Both the position numbers and the translations under genes were made by a program. The notes below the pieces were generated by a model that was not told the origin of the DNA, did not search any database, and worked only from the letters and a program-made list of their open reading frames with translations. From the NCBI RefSeq assembly GCF_001421885.1, contig NZ_LMLH01000028.1, positions 525,143-589,142 on the forward strand: a DNA stretch of 64,000 bases. Direction: 5' to 3'. Of the stretch, positions 17,344-24,267 are shown piece by piece; position 1 is the first letter of the stretch; each line of letters opens with the position of its first letter. Source of the DNA: Pseudomonas sp. Leaf48 (GTDB lineage: Bacteria; Pseudomonadota; Gammaproteobacteria; Pseudomonadales; Pseudomonadaceae).

Positions 17344-18408
17344 ATGGAAAACAATCAGCCGATAATCATCAAGCGCGTCAAGCGCTACGCCAGCGGGCAT
17401 CACGGTGGCTCGTGGAAAATCGCCTTCGCCGACTTTGCCACGGCGATGATGGCGTTTTTCCTGGTGTTGTGGCTGCTGTCCACCGCCACGCCAGAACAGA
17501 AGTTAGCCATCTCCGGTTACTTCAAAGACCCGGTCGGCTTTACCGAAAGCGGTACGCCCTACATCATTGATTTGGGCGGAACGCCGACCCTGGCACCGGA
17601 AAACACCCTTAACCCCGAGGATAAGTCGCAGCCGCAACCGGACCGGGTGACAGTCGACACCGATCAGGTCGAAGGTATGGCCGAAATGGTTGAGAGGGAA
17701 CGCCTCGAACTGTTGCTGCAGGAATTGCAGAACAAGGTCGACGAGAACCCGCAACTGCAAAAGTTCAAGGACCAGATCCTGTTCGAGATCACGCCGAACG
17801 GCTTGCGCATCCAGATCATGGACGCCGAGAACCGGCCGATGTTCGACTCAGGCTCAGCACGCCTGAAGCCGTATTTCGAAGACATCCTGCTGGCCATGGC
17901 CGACACCATCAAAGCGGTGCCAAACAAGATCAGCATCAGTGGCCACACCGACGCCAAGCCGTACACCGGCACCGGCGATTTCGGCAACTGGGAGCTCTCG
18001 GCCAACCGGGCCAACGCGGCGCGGCGTGCGCTGGTGGCGGGCAGTTACCCGGAATCGCAGGTGGCCCGAGTGGTCGGTTATGCCTCCTCGGCCTTGTTCG
18101 ATCGCGAGCATCCGCTCAACCCGGTCAACCGTCGCATCGACATCGTCGTGCTGACCAAAAAAGCCCAGCGGACCATCGAGGGTGCACAAGGCGCGGACCC
18201 TGCCCCCGCTGCCCCGCAAAGCTCGGCTACTCCGGACGCGGCACCGGCCACGCCAACCGCACCAGCCAAGCCGGCTGATCCGAACGCGTTGCCGGCGGAC
18301 AAGGAACCGCTGCCGGCCCACGAACTGCGTGAGCGCCTGAACCTGTTCGATGACCCGCCGCCAAAGCCGGGCGAAACGGCCAAGCCGGCTGCAACGCCAA
18401 AGCAGTGA
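17344..18408 (+). CDS. motB: flagellar motor stator protein MotB
   Basis: A 354-residue stator partner of MotA. A short cytoplasmic N-terminus is followed by one transmembrane helix beginning at about residue 26, with the essential proton-carrying Asp30 in AFADFATAMMAFF. The periplasmic OmpA-like domain binds peptidoglycan (SISGHTDAKPYTGTGDFGNWELS and NRRIDIVV). The last 65 residues are an Ala/Pro-rich tail typical of pseudomonad MotB. It ends at a strong bidirectional terminator shared with the TIR-caspase operon. Confidence 0.96.
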   Translation: MENNQPIIIKRVKRYASGHHGGSWKIAFADFATAMMAFFLVLWLLSTATPEQKLAISGYFKDPVGFTESGTPYIIDLGGTPTLAPENTLNPEDKSQPQPDRVTVDTDQVEGMAEMVERERLELLLQELQNKVDENPQLQKFKDQILFEITPNGLRIQIMDAENRPMFDSGSARLKPYFEDILLAMADTIKAVPNKISISGHTDAKPYTGTGDFGNWELSANRANAARRALVAGSYPESQVARVVGYASSALFDREHPLNPVNRRIDIVVLTKKAQRTIEGAQGADPAPAAPQSSATPDAAPATPTAPAKPADPNALPADKEPLPAHELRERLNLFDDPPPKPGETAKPAATPKQ

Positions 18409-18413
18409 GCGAC

Positions 18414-18443
18414 AAAAAAGCCGACAGTGATGTCGGCTTTTTT
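18414..18443. terminator. bidirectional terminator between motB and the TIR-caspase operon
   Basis: A-tract, AGCCGACA, a 4-base loop, TGTCGGCT and a T-tract: six A on one side and six T on the other. It can stop transcripts from both converging directions. Confidence 0.9.
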
Positions 18444-18455
18444 GTCGGCGCTACC

Positions 18456-18947
18456 TCAGAAACCCCGGTTAATTCTGGATTTGAGGTCGCTGTGGAAGCG
18501 GTCGGCATTGCTCCTGTTGGCGCTGCGCATGGACTCGCTACCGTTTATAGACTCCAGTGACATCGAACGCTTGAGTATCGCTTCGCTGCGATAGGCATCA
18601 ATGAAAAACTCGATGTCTTTCTCGTGGGTAAGTTTCGGCCACTTGTCGAGGTACAACGGCAGTTCTGCCGGGCCGGTCTTGAACGAGCAGATGCGTCGAT
18701 TGGTGATGGTCGCCTCGCCGATTTCGAACGGCACCCACCAGGACAGGGCGGTTTTATCCGAGACCACTGCCAGCAAGTGCGTGCATTCACTGATGTTGCG
18801 GGTAATCACGCCGGTGATGTCGTCGGTGGTCTGTGACTCCGGGTCCAGCACGTCGAGGTAAGTCTTGATGTTGGCCTGCATGAGGCGGTTATTGATGTTG
18901 ATCGCATGGGCGCGATCCATGTGGCGGTAGCTGATAAAGACTGGCAT
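18456..18947 (-). CDS. second TIR-domain protein of the TIR-caspase operon
   Basis: A 163-residue protein whose first 110 residues form a TIR domain. It opens with PVFISYRHMDRAHA (the conserved FISY box 1), then has HLLAVVSDKTALSWWVPFE, where Trp71 and Glu75 have the spacing of the tryptophan and catalytic glutamate in NAD-processing TIRs. The last 50 residues are a helical, Ser/Arg/Asn-rich tail, perhaps a partner- or trigger-binding part. Its ATG overlaps the stop codon of the caspase gene (ATGA), so it is translated with it. The start at 18947 is chosen because the longer frame to 19079 only runs inside the caspase gene. Whether it makes a signal, senses phage or is regulatory is not known. 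Confidence 0.85.
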   Translation of the reverse strand: MPVFISYRHMDRAHAININNRLMQANIKTYLDVLDPESQTTDDITGVITRNISECTHLLAVVSDKTALSWWVPFEIGEATITNRRICSFKTGPAELPLYLDKWPKLTHEKDIEFFIDAYRSEAILKRSMSLESINGSESMRSANRSNADRFHSDLKSRINRGF

Positions 18948-19906
18948 CAGAAATGTCCCTTGATGGCGAGTTCGCGGTAATAGGCGCCGAGGGCGGTGAG
19001 CCGGCAGCCGGTGGAATGGATGGCGGCGTAGTACATATGCTCGGCGTCCACCGGTTCGATGAGACTGTGGCGGTTGCACTTTTGCAGCTGGGCGAAGACC
19101 TCACCGTGCTCCGGGTTGAACTCTGGCTCGGTGGGCTCAAAGCTGGGGGCGAGGGGGTACACCGACTCCGCTTCGGCAAACCATTCGGGGAGTTTGCGCA
19201 GGATTTCCTTGGGGATTAGCGGTGACACTTCGCGCAGCGAAATGAACTGCGAGACGTTGGTCTTGAACACCGGACGCTGCTCCCAGGCGTCGAGGGCATT
19301 GTCGACAAACGAATACAGGCTGCCAGGCGTGATCTTGCCCAGGATGTTCGCAGCGCCGCCGTGCAGGGCCTGGAGCAACAATCCGGTGAACACACCGTGC
19401 TGCGCGCCTTCCATCGCCGGTTCTTCCTTTTTGCAGGCGGTGAGGATGGTCATGCCTTCACCGACCACGCTGCCCTCGCTGCGCAAGGCGCGCAACTCGC
19501 CGGCCGAGCCGCTCTGGCAACAGTCGAGAATGATCACCTTGTTTTTGATCCTGGTCGCCTTGGTCGCCCAGTTGAGAATGTCGCTGATGCGAATCCCGTC
19601 CTTGGGGTTCCTGTAATCCTGAGGGATCAACATGCCTTCGTCGGTATCGCTATCGAAGCTGCCGTGGCCGGCGAAGTACAGCAGCGCGACGTTACAGTCG
19701 CCGGAAAACAAATCGCGTATCTGGTCTTCGAGCTTTTCCCGGCTCAGGTAATCCTCGGCGGAGGTCAGAACGATGTTCTTGAAGTTCGGATCGCCGTTGG
19801 CGTCAGTCTTGAGCACGGAAGCCATGGCCATGGCGTCGTTACTGCAGCCGCTCAGGCGCGAAACGTGGGTGTAGTCGTTGATGCCGATAAACAGTCCCTT
19901 GCGCAT
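18947..19906 (-). CDS. caspase-like (peptidase C14) protease, putative anti-phage effector
   Basis: A 319-residue protein with a caspase p20-like fold at residues 1-220. It starts RKGLFIGINDY and carries both catalytic motifs: His81 in YFAGHGSF and Cys130 in ILDCCQSG, with acidic residues nearby for Arg/Lys or other specificity. Residues about 230-319 are a separate C-terminal region (VFAQLQKCNRHSLIEPVD, then HMYYAAIHS and LTALGAYYRELA) that looks like a small helical or winged-helix domain and could be the signal-binding part. The start at 19906 follows the upstream TIR stop by two bases. A caspase coupled to a TIR is the make-up of type IV Thoeris, in which a TIR-made cyclic ADP-ribose isomer switches on the protease; this role is inferred here. 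Confidence 0.88.
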   Translation of the reverse strand: MRKGLFIGINDYTHVSRLSGCSNDAMAMASVLKTDANGDPNFKNIVLTSAEDYLSREKLEDQIRDLFSGDCNVALLYFAGHGSFDSDTDEGMLIPQDYRNPKDGIRISDILNWATKATRIKNKVIILDCCQSGSAGELRALRSEGSVVGEGMTILTACKKEEPAMEGAQHGVFTGLLLQALHGGAANILGKITPGSLYSFVDNALDAWEQRPVFKTNVSQFISLREVSPLIPKEILRKLPEWFAEAESVYPLAPSFEPTEPEFNPEHGEVFAQLQKCNRHSLIEPVDAEHMYYAAIHSTGCRLTALGAYYRELAIKGHF

Positions 19907-19908
19907 GG

Positions 19909-20316
19909 TTACACCGCCGTATGCTGGCGAATCGCGCTGATGATGCTGTTGGTGTTCCACGCGCACTCGGCATGGGCCGCGTTACGCACCACAGTGGAAA
20001 TTCGCTCGGCACCGAACGGCTTGATCGCGATGATCACCTTGCCCATGCGCTTGGCGATCTCGATTTCCTTGTTGATCCACTTGCTGTACGTGGAATACAT
20101 GCCGGCCATGATCAGCACCGCCGAGCATGCACGGATCTTGTTTTCGATGGCCTCCTCAAGCTGTTTGTCGGTTTTGGCGCCCACGATCGGGTTGTCCGTT
20201 GGCACCGAAAAATTCTTGTACATGAAACCGGGCCTGGCGTTGAGCAGGCGCACGAGATTGTCGTGGGCGTGGGGGTAGCTCCACGAATGGCTGATGAACA
20301 AATGGTAGGTTTGCAT
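19909..20316 (-). CDS. TIR-like (ThsB/DUF1863-type) protein, first gene of the TIR-caspase operon
   Basis: A 135-residue single-domain protein of the short TIR-like kind found in Thoeris ThsB (DUF1863/MTH538 fold). Box 1 reads HLFISHSWSY at residues 5-14. The central strand and helix carry AVLIMAGMYSTYSKWINKEIEIA, where Trp80 and Glu84 match the conserved Trp and catalytic Glu. MGKVIIAIKPFG follows as the next core strand. An AGAGGGA site precedes the ATG. The stop lies two bases before the caspase start. In TIR-caspase immunity the TIR senses infection and turns NAD into a nucleotide signal; this job is inferred for this protein from sequence and context. Confidence 0.88.
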   Translation of the reverse strand: MQTYHLFISHSWSYPHAHDNLVRLLNARPGFMYKNFSVPTDNPIVGAKTDKQLEEAIENKIRACSAVLIMAGMYSTYSKWINKEIEIAKRMGKVIIAIKPFGAERISTVVRNAAHAECAWNTNSIISAIRQHTAV

Positions 20317-20529
20317 AGGTGTCCCTCTGTGTCGCCGGAGTGCGAAGAGGGCTTGAACTTAGGTGATTGGCGAACGGCTACAAGGGCTCGGCGCTTAAAG
20401 AGAAATGCCCTACAAGCAGGCGTGCGAATGCCTTACAGAAAGGTCTGACGTTTAAAACGGCGGGATTTTGTTTCGGGGCAGGGCCGCCACCCACCACCCC
20501 GTTGGCATCGGAGCGGTGGGCGCGTCTGT
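20317..20529. other. gap between the TIR-caspase operon and rsgA
   Basis: About 213 bases with no convincing gene on either strand. It must hold the promoter of the minus-strand operon, but I could not identify a good sigma-70 pair. No direct repeats, tRNA or integrase remnant that would mark an attachment site were seen. Base composition is more A/T-rich in 20380-20480 than in the flanking core genes. Confidence 0.5.
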
Positions 20530-21561
20530 TTAGTAGCCGTTTTCCGGCAAGCTGGCGATGATCGAGCGGTAGCTGTTCATGCGTTGTTGCTGCACGCGGC
20601 CATCTTCCAGGGCCTTGAGCAGGGCGCAACCGGGTTCGCGGTCGTGCTTGCAGTCGCGGAAGCGGCAGGTGCCGAGCAGGTCGTTGAACTCGATGAAGCC
20701 GGCTTCGACATCGGCGCGGCTGACGTGGCCCAGGCCGAATTCGCGGATGCCCGGGGAGTCGATCAGTTCACCGCCGCCGGGGAAGTGGAACAATCGCGCG
20801 GTGGTGGTGGTGTGGGTGCCCTGGCCGGACAGTTCGGACAACGGCCCGACGCGGGTCTCGACGTTGGGCAGCAGACTGTTGACCAGCGAGGACTTGCCGA
20901 CACCGGACTGGCCGACGAACACGCTGATGCGCCCGTCCAGTTGTTTCTGAAGTTGCTCCATGCCGTTGCCATGGTGTGCCGACACTTCCAGCACCGGGTA
21001 ACCGAGGGTGCGGTAAACCGCGAGCAGGGCGTTCAGGGCCGGTGCGTTGTGTTCGTCGATCAGGTCGAACTTGTTGAGCAGCAGCAGTGGCTTGATGCCC
21101 GCATGCTCGGCGGCCACCAGATAACGGTCGATCAGGTTCGCATGGGGCTCGGGCAGCGGTGCAAACACGATTACGATCATGTCGACGTTGGCCGCTACCG
21201 GCTTGAGCTGGCCACGGCTGTCCGGGCGACACAGCTCGGTGTTGCGCGGCAGTTGCGCGACGATCACGCCGATGCCCTGGTTGCCGGCACGCCAGACCAC
21301 CTGGTCGCCAGTCACCAGCGCCGGCAGGTTGGCGCGCAGGTGGCAGCGGAACACCTGGCCGGCCAGTTCACCGTCGCGAGCCTCGACTTCGACCTGCACA
21401 CCGAAGTGCGCGATCACCAGGCCGTGCTGTTCCGGGCCCAGGTCACCGCCCTCGAGTGCCTCGACAGCCGAGGACTCGCGTTTGGCGGCGCGGGCAGCGC
21501 GTTCGCCCTGAATCTTTTCGATGCGCCAGTTTTGACGACGATTGAGTTGGCGTTTGGCCAT
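20530..21561 (-). CDS. rsgA: ribosome small-subunit-dependent GTPase A
   Basis: A 343-residue circularly permuted GTPase that checks late 30S ribosome assembly. An N-terminal basic segment and OB fold come first. The permuted order is visible: LLLNKFDLID (G4) precedes GQSGVGKSSLVN (G1), with DSPGIREF (G3) after. The C-terminal zinc knuckle has the Cys-x-x-x-x-Cys-x-His-x5-Cys pattern in CRFRDCKHDREPGC. It is divergent from orn and normally lies next to motB in Pseudomonas; here the TIR-caspase operon separates them. Confidence 0.96.
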   Translation of the reverse strand: MAKRQLNRRQNWRIEKIQGERAARAAKRESSAVEALEGGDLGPEQHGLVIAHFGVQVEVEARDGELAGQVFRCHLRANLPALVTGDQVVWRAGNQGIGVIVAQLPRNTELCRPDSRGQLKPVAANVDMIVIVFAPLPEPHANLIDRYLVAAEHAGIKPLLLLNKFDLIDEHNAPALNALLAVYRTLGYPVLEVSAHHGNGMEQLQKQLDGRISVFVGQSGVGKSSLVNSLLPNVETRVGPLSELSGQGTHTTTTARLFHFPGGGELIDSPGIREFGLGHVSRADVEAGFIEFNDLLGTCRFRDCKHDREPGCALLKALEDGRVQQQRMNSYRSIIASLPENGY

Positions 21562-21668
21562 GGGTGTTCCGTATCAAGAATGCAGCGATTAGGTAAAGCG
21601 GCGGCGAGTTTAGCACGCCCGGCCACCGGCCTAGGCTAAACTGCGCAGCATTACTTGGGAGCCGACAC

Positions 21669-22211
21669 ATGCAAAACTCGCAGAACCTTATCTGGATCGA
21701 CTTGGAAATGACCGGTCTGAACCCTGATACCGACGTCATCATCGAGATGGCCACCATCGTCACCGACAGTGACCTGAACACCCTGGCTGAAGGTCCGGTG
21801 ATCGCGATCCACCACAGCGACGCCATCCTCGCGGGCATGGACGAATGGAACACCCGTCAACACGGTGGCTCCGGACTCACCCAGCGCGTTCGCGACAGCC
21901 GCATCAGCATGGCCGAAGCCGAAGCGCAAACCATTGCCTTCCTGGAACAGTGGGTGCCGAAGGGCAAGTCACCGATCTGCGGCAACAGTATCTGCCAGGA
22001 CCGTCGCTTCCTTTATACCCACATGAAATCTCTGGAAAGCTATTTCCACTACCGCAACCTCGACGTGTCGACCCTCAAGGAGCTCGCCGCGCGCTGGGCA
22101 CCGGACGTTCGCGACAGCTTCAAGAAGGGCAGCACCCACCTGGCGCTGGACGACATCCGCGAATCGATCGCCGAGCTGCAGCACTACCGCAAGCATTTCA
22201 TCAAGTTCTGA
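21669..22211 (+). CDS. orn: oligoribonuclease
   Basis: A 180-residue DEDDh 3'-5' exoribonuclease that degrades two-base RNAs, including pGpG from cyclic-di-GMP breakdown, and is essential or near-essential in many gammaproteobacteria. The motifs are visible: Asp11/Glu13 in WIDLEMTGL, a conserved Asp in ICQDRRFL, and HLALDDI near the C-terminus. Full length. A GGGAG site precedes the ATG. Confidence 0.96.
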   Translation: MQNSQNLIWIDLEMTGLNPDTDVIIEMATIVTDSDLNTLAEGPVIAIHHSDAILAGMDEWNTRQHGGSGLTQRVRDSRISMAEAEAQTIAFLEQWVPKGKSPICGNSICQDRRFLYTHMKSLESYFHYRNLDVSTLKELAARWAPDVRDSFKKGSTHLALDDIRESIAELQHYRKHFIKF

Positions 22212-22221
22212 TTGGGCGGCG

Positions 22222-22250
22222 CCTTTGTGGCGAGGGGGCTTGCCCCCGTA
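22222..22250 (+). repeat. single extragenic repeat (GGCGAGGGGGCTTGCCCCCG class)
   Basis: CTTTGTGGCGAGGGGGCTTG followed by CCCCCGT, just after the orn stop. The same core occurs as inverted pairs at 47392-47505 and 57254-57391; here only one arm is clear. Confidence 0.65.
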
Positions 22251-22421
22251 AATCGGCCGGCGCGGACTTACTGACAAAACACTTTGGCTTGGTTTTGGGG
22301 CCGCTTCGCGAGCCTGCGCGGGTAACCCCCTCACCACGGGAGCAGTGCTTTCTATGGAGCACTCTTTTGGTGCCTTGTTGAAGTGAGTAGACTGCGCGCC
22401 TTTTGTGCAAGGACCGCCACC

Positions 22422-23033
22422 ATGTTGCTGATGCTCTACCTGATCGCCATCACCGCCGAAGCCATGACCGGCGCCCTGTCTGCCGGCCGGCGCGGCATGG
22501 ACTGGTTTGGCGTGGTGCTGATCGCTTGTATCACAGCGCTGGGGGGCGGTTCGGTGCGCGACGTATTGCTCGGGCACTATCCGCTGACCTGGGTCAAACA
22601 CCCCGAATACCTGGTGCTGACCTCGGCCGCGGCAATGATCACGGTGTTTACGGCGCGCTGGATGCGCCACCTGCGCTCGTTGTTTCTGGTGCTCGATGCC
22701 GTGGGCCTGGTGGCATTTACCCTGATTGGCTGCATGACTGCTCTGGAAATGGGCCATGGGATGTTGGTGGCATCGGTCAGCGGCGTGATCACCGGTGTGT
22801 TTGGCGGCATCCTGCGGGATATTTTCTGCAACGACATCCCGCTGATCTTCCGTCGCGAGCTTTACGCCAGCGTCTCGTTTGCCGCGGCGTGGTGCTACAT
22901 GCTGTGCATCTACCTGCAATTGCCCAGCGAGCAGTCGATCCTGATTACCCTGTTCGGCGGTTTCCTGCTGCGGTTGCTGGCCATCCGTTTTCACTGGGAA
23001 ATGCCCAAGTTCGTCTATAACGACGAAGCCTGA
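22422..23033 (+). CDS. TRIC-family (UPF0126) membrane protein
   Basis: A 203-residue inner-membrane protein with six or seven hydrophobic helices and two related halves, each containing the Gly-rich signature (ALGGGSVRDVLLG near residue 45 and VFGGILRDIFCNDIP near 130). This is the UPF0126/TRIC family (YicG, YadS), homologous to trimeric cation channels; the transported ion here is unknown. I place the start at the ATG at 22422 after AAGGA; the open frame to 22383 begins with a GTG and would put basic residues before the first helix. Confidence 0.85.
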   Translation: MLLMLYLIAITAEAMTGALSAGRRGMDWFGVVLIACITALGGGSVRDVLLGHYPLTWVKHPEYLVLTSAAAMITVFTARWMRHLRSLFLVLDAVGLVAFTLIGCMTALEMGHGMLVASVSGVITGVFGGILRDIFCNDIPLIFRRELYASVSFAAAWCYMLCIYLQLPSEQSILITLFGGFLLRLLAIRFHWEMPKFVYNDEA

Positions 23034-23043
23034 ACGCGGGCCT

Positions 23044-23145
23044 CTGTAGGAACGAGCCTGCTCGCGATGGACGTCAACGATAACGCGGGCATCCTGAATG
23101 CCCGCGGCGCTCTCGGGTTTTTCGCGAGCAGGCTCGCTCCTACAG
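23044..23145. repeat. REPIN of the GTAGGAGCGAGC class overlapping the queG stop
   Basis: CTGTAGGAACGAGCCTGCTC at the left is mirrored by GAGCAGGCTCGCTCCTACAG at the right. The inside (GATGGACGTCAACGATAACG) matches the copy at 12931-13036. The right arm covers the stop codon and last codons of queG. Confidence 0.85.
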
Positions 23146-24204
23146 GAGTCCGTGTTGTTTCAGGGCCCACTCGACGTGTTCGCGCACCAACTCCGAGGGG
23201 TATTCCCTGCGAGCCTTCAGCGCTTCGAGCACTGGAATGGTCGAAGGCGCATTGCCCAGCCCGACCGCCAGGTTGCGCAGCCAGCTGTGATAGCCCGCCC
23301 GGCGTAGCGGCGAGCCTTCGGTGTTGCTGAGGAACTTGTCCTCGTCCCACATGAACAAGTCGGCCAGCTCGGCGTTGTCCAGGTTGTGCCGCGGCTTGAA
23401 GTCGCTTTCGCCGGAGGGGCGGGCAAAGCGGTTCCATGGGCAGACAATCTGGCAGTCATCGCAACCGAACACCCGGTTGCCGATCAGCGGTCGCAGATCT
23501 TCGGGGATGGCGCCTTTGAGTTCGATGGTCAGGTAGGAAATACAGCGTCGGGCGTCCAGCACATAGGGGCCCACGAAAGCATTGGTCGGGCAGATATCGA
23601 GGCAGGCCGTGCAGCGGCCGCAATGTTCGCCGGCGTGGGGCGGATCCACCGGCAGCGGCAAATCGACGAACAGCTCTGCCAGGAAGAAATAACTGCCGGC
23701 CTTGCGATTCAACACCAGGGTGTTTTTGCCGATCCAGCCAAGGCCCGCCTGCTCGGCGATGGCTTTTTCCAGCACGGGCGCGCTGTCGACGAAAGCACGG
23801 AACCCGAACGGGCCGATCTGGGCCTGAATTTTTTCTGCCAGTTGCTGCACGCGTTTGCGGATCAACTTGTGGTAATCGCGGCCCAGGGCGTAACGCGAGA
23901 CGTAGGCTTTTTCCGGTTGGGTGAGCATTTTCGCCATTTGCGTGTCGCCCGACAGGTAGTCCATGCGCAGGGACACCACGCGCAGCGTGCCCGGCACCAG
24001 CTCTTCGGGATGCGAGCGTTTGCTGCCGTGGGCGCCCATGTACTCCATTTCGCCGTGGTAGCCGGCTTCGAGCCAGTGCTCCAGGTGCTGCTCATGCTCG
24101 GCCAGGTCGAGGCCGCTGATGCCGACTTGCTGAAAGCCCAGCTCGCGGCCCCAGTCCTTGATGGATTGGGCGAGGGCGGGCAGATCTGTGGTAATAGCAG
24201 GCAT
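23140..24204 (-). CDS. queG: epoxyqueuosine reductase
   Basis: A 354-residue cobalamin- and iron-sulfur-dependent enzyme that reduces epoxyqueuosine to queuosine in tRNA wobble positions. Two [4Fe-4S] motifs are visible: CGRCTACLDICP near residue 190 and CDDCQIVCPW near 240. A HEAT-like C-terminal segment follows. I choose the ATG at 24204, which gives the usual N-terminus (MPAITTDLPALAQ); the frame to 24276 overlaps the nnrD start. The last codon and the TAG stop lie within a REPIN arm, so the C-terminal GLL may have been set by the repeat. Confidence 0.95.
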   Translation of the reverse strand: MPAITTDLPALAQSIKDWGRELGFQQVGISGLDLAEHEQHLEHWLEAGYHGEMEYMGAHGSKRSHPEELVPGTLRVVSLRMDYLSGDTQMAKMLTQPEKAYVSRYALGRDYHKLIRKRVQQLAEKIQAQIGPFGFRAFVDSAPVLEKAIAEQAGLGWIGKNTLVLNRKAGSYFFLAELFVDLPLPVDPPHAGEHCGRCTACLDICPTNAFVGPYVLDARRCISYLTIELKGAIPEDLRPLIGNRVFGCDDCQIVCPWNRFARPSGESDFKPRHNLDNAELADLFMWDEDKFLSNTEGSPLRRAGYHSWLRNLAVGLGNAPSTIPVLEALKARREYPSELVREHVEWALKQHGLL

Positions 24205-24267
24205 GAGACAAGAGAAACCGGAGCTGAGGTGCGTATAATTCTGCCAGACATCGGAGCCTGAAGACGC

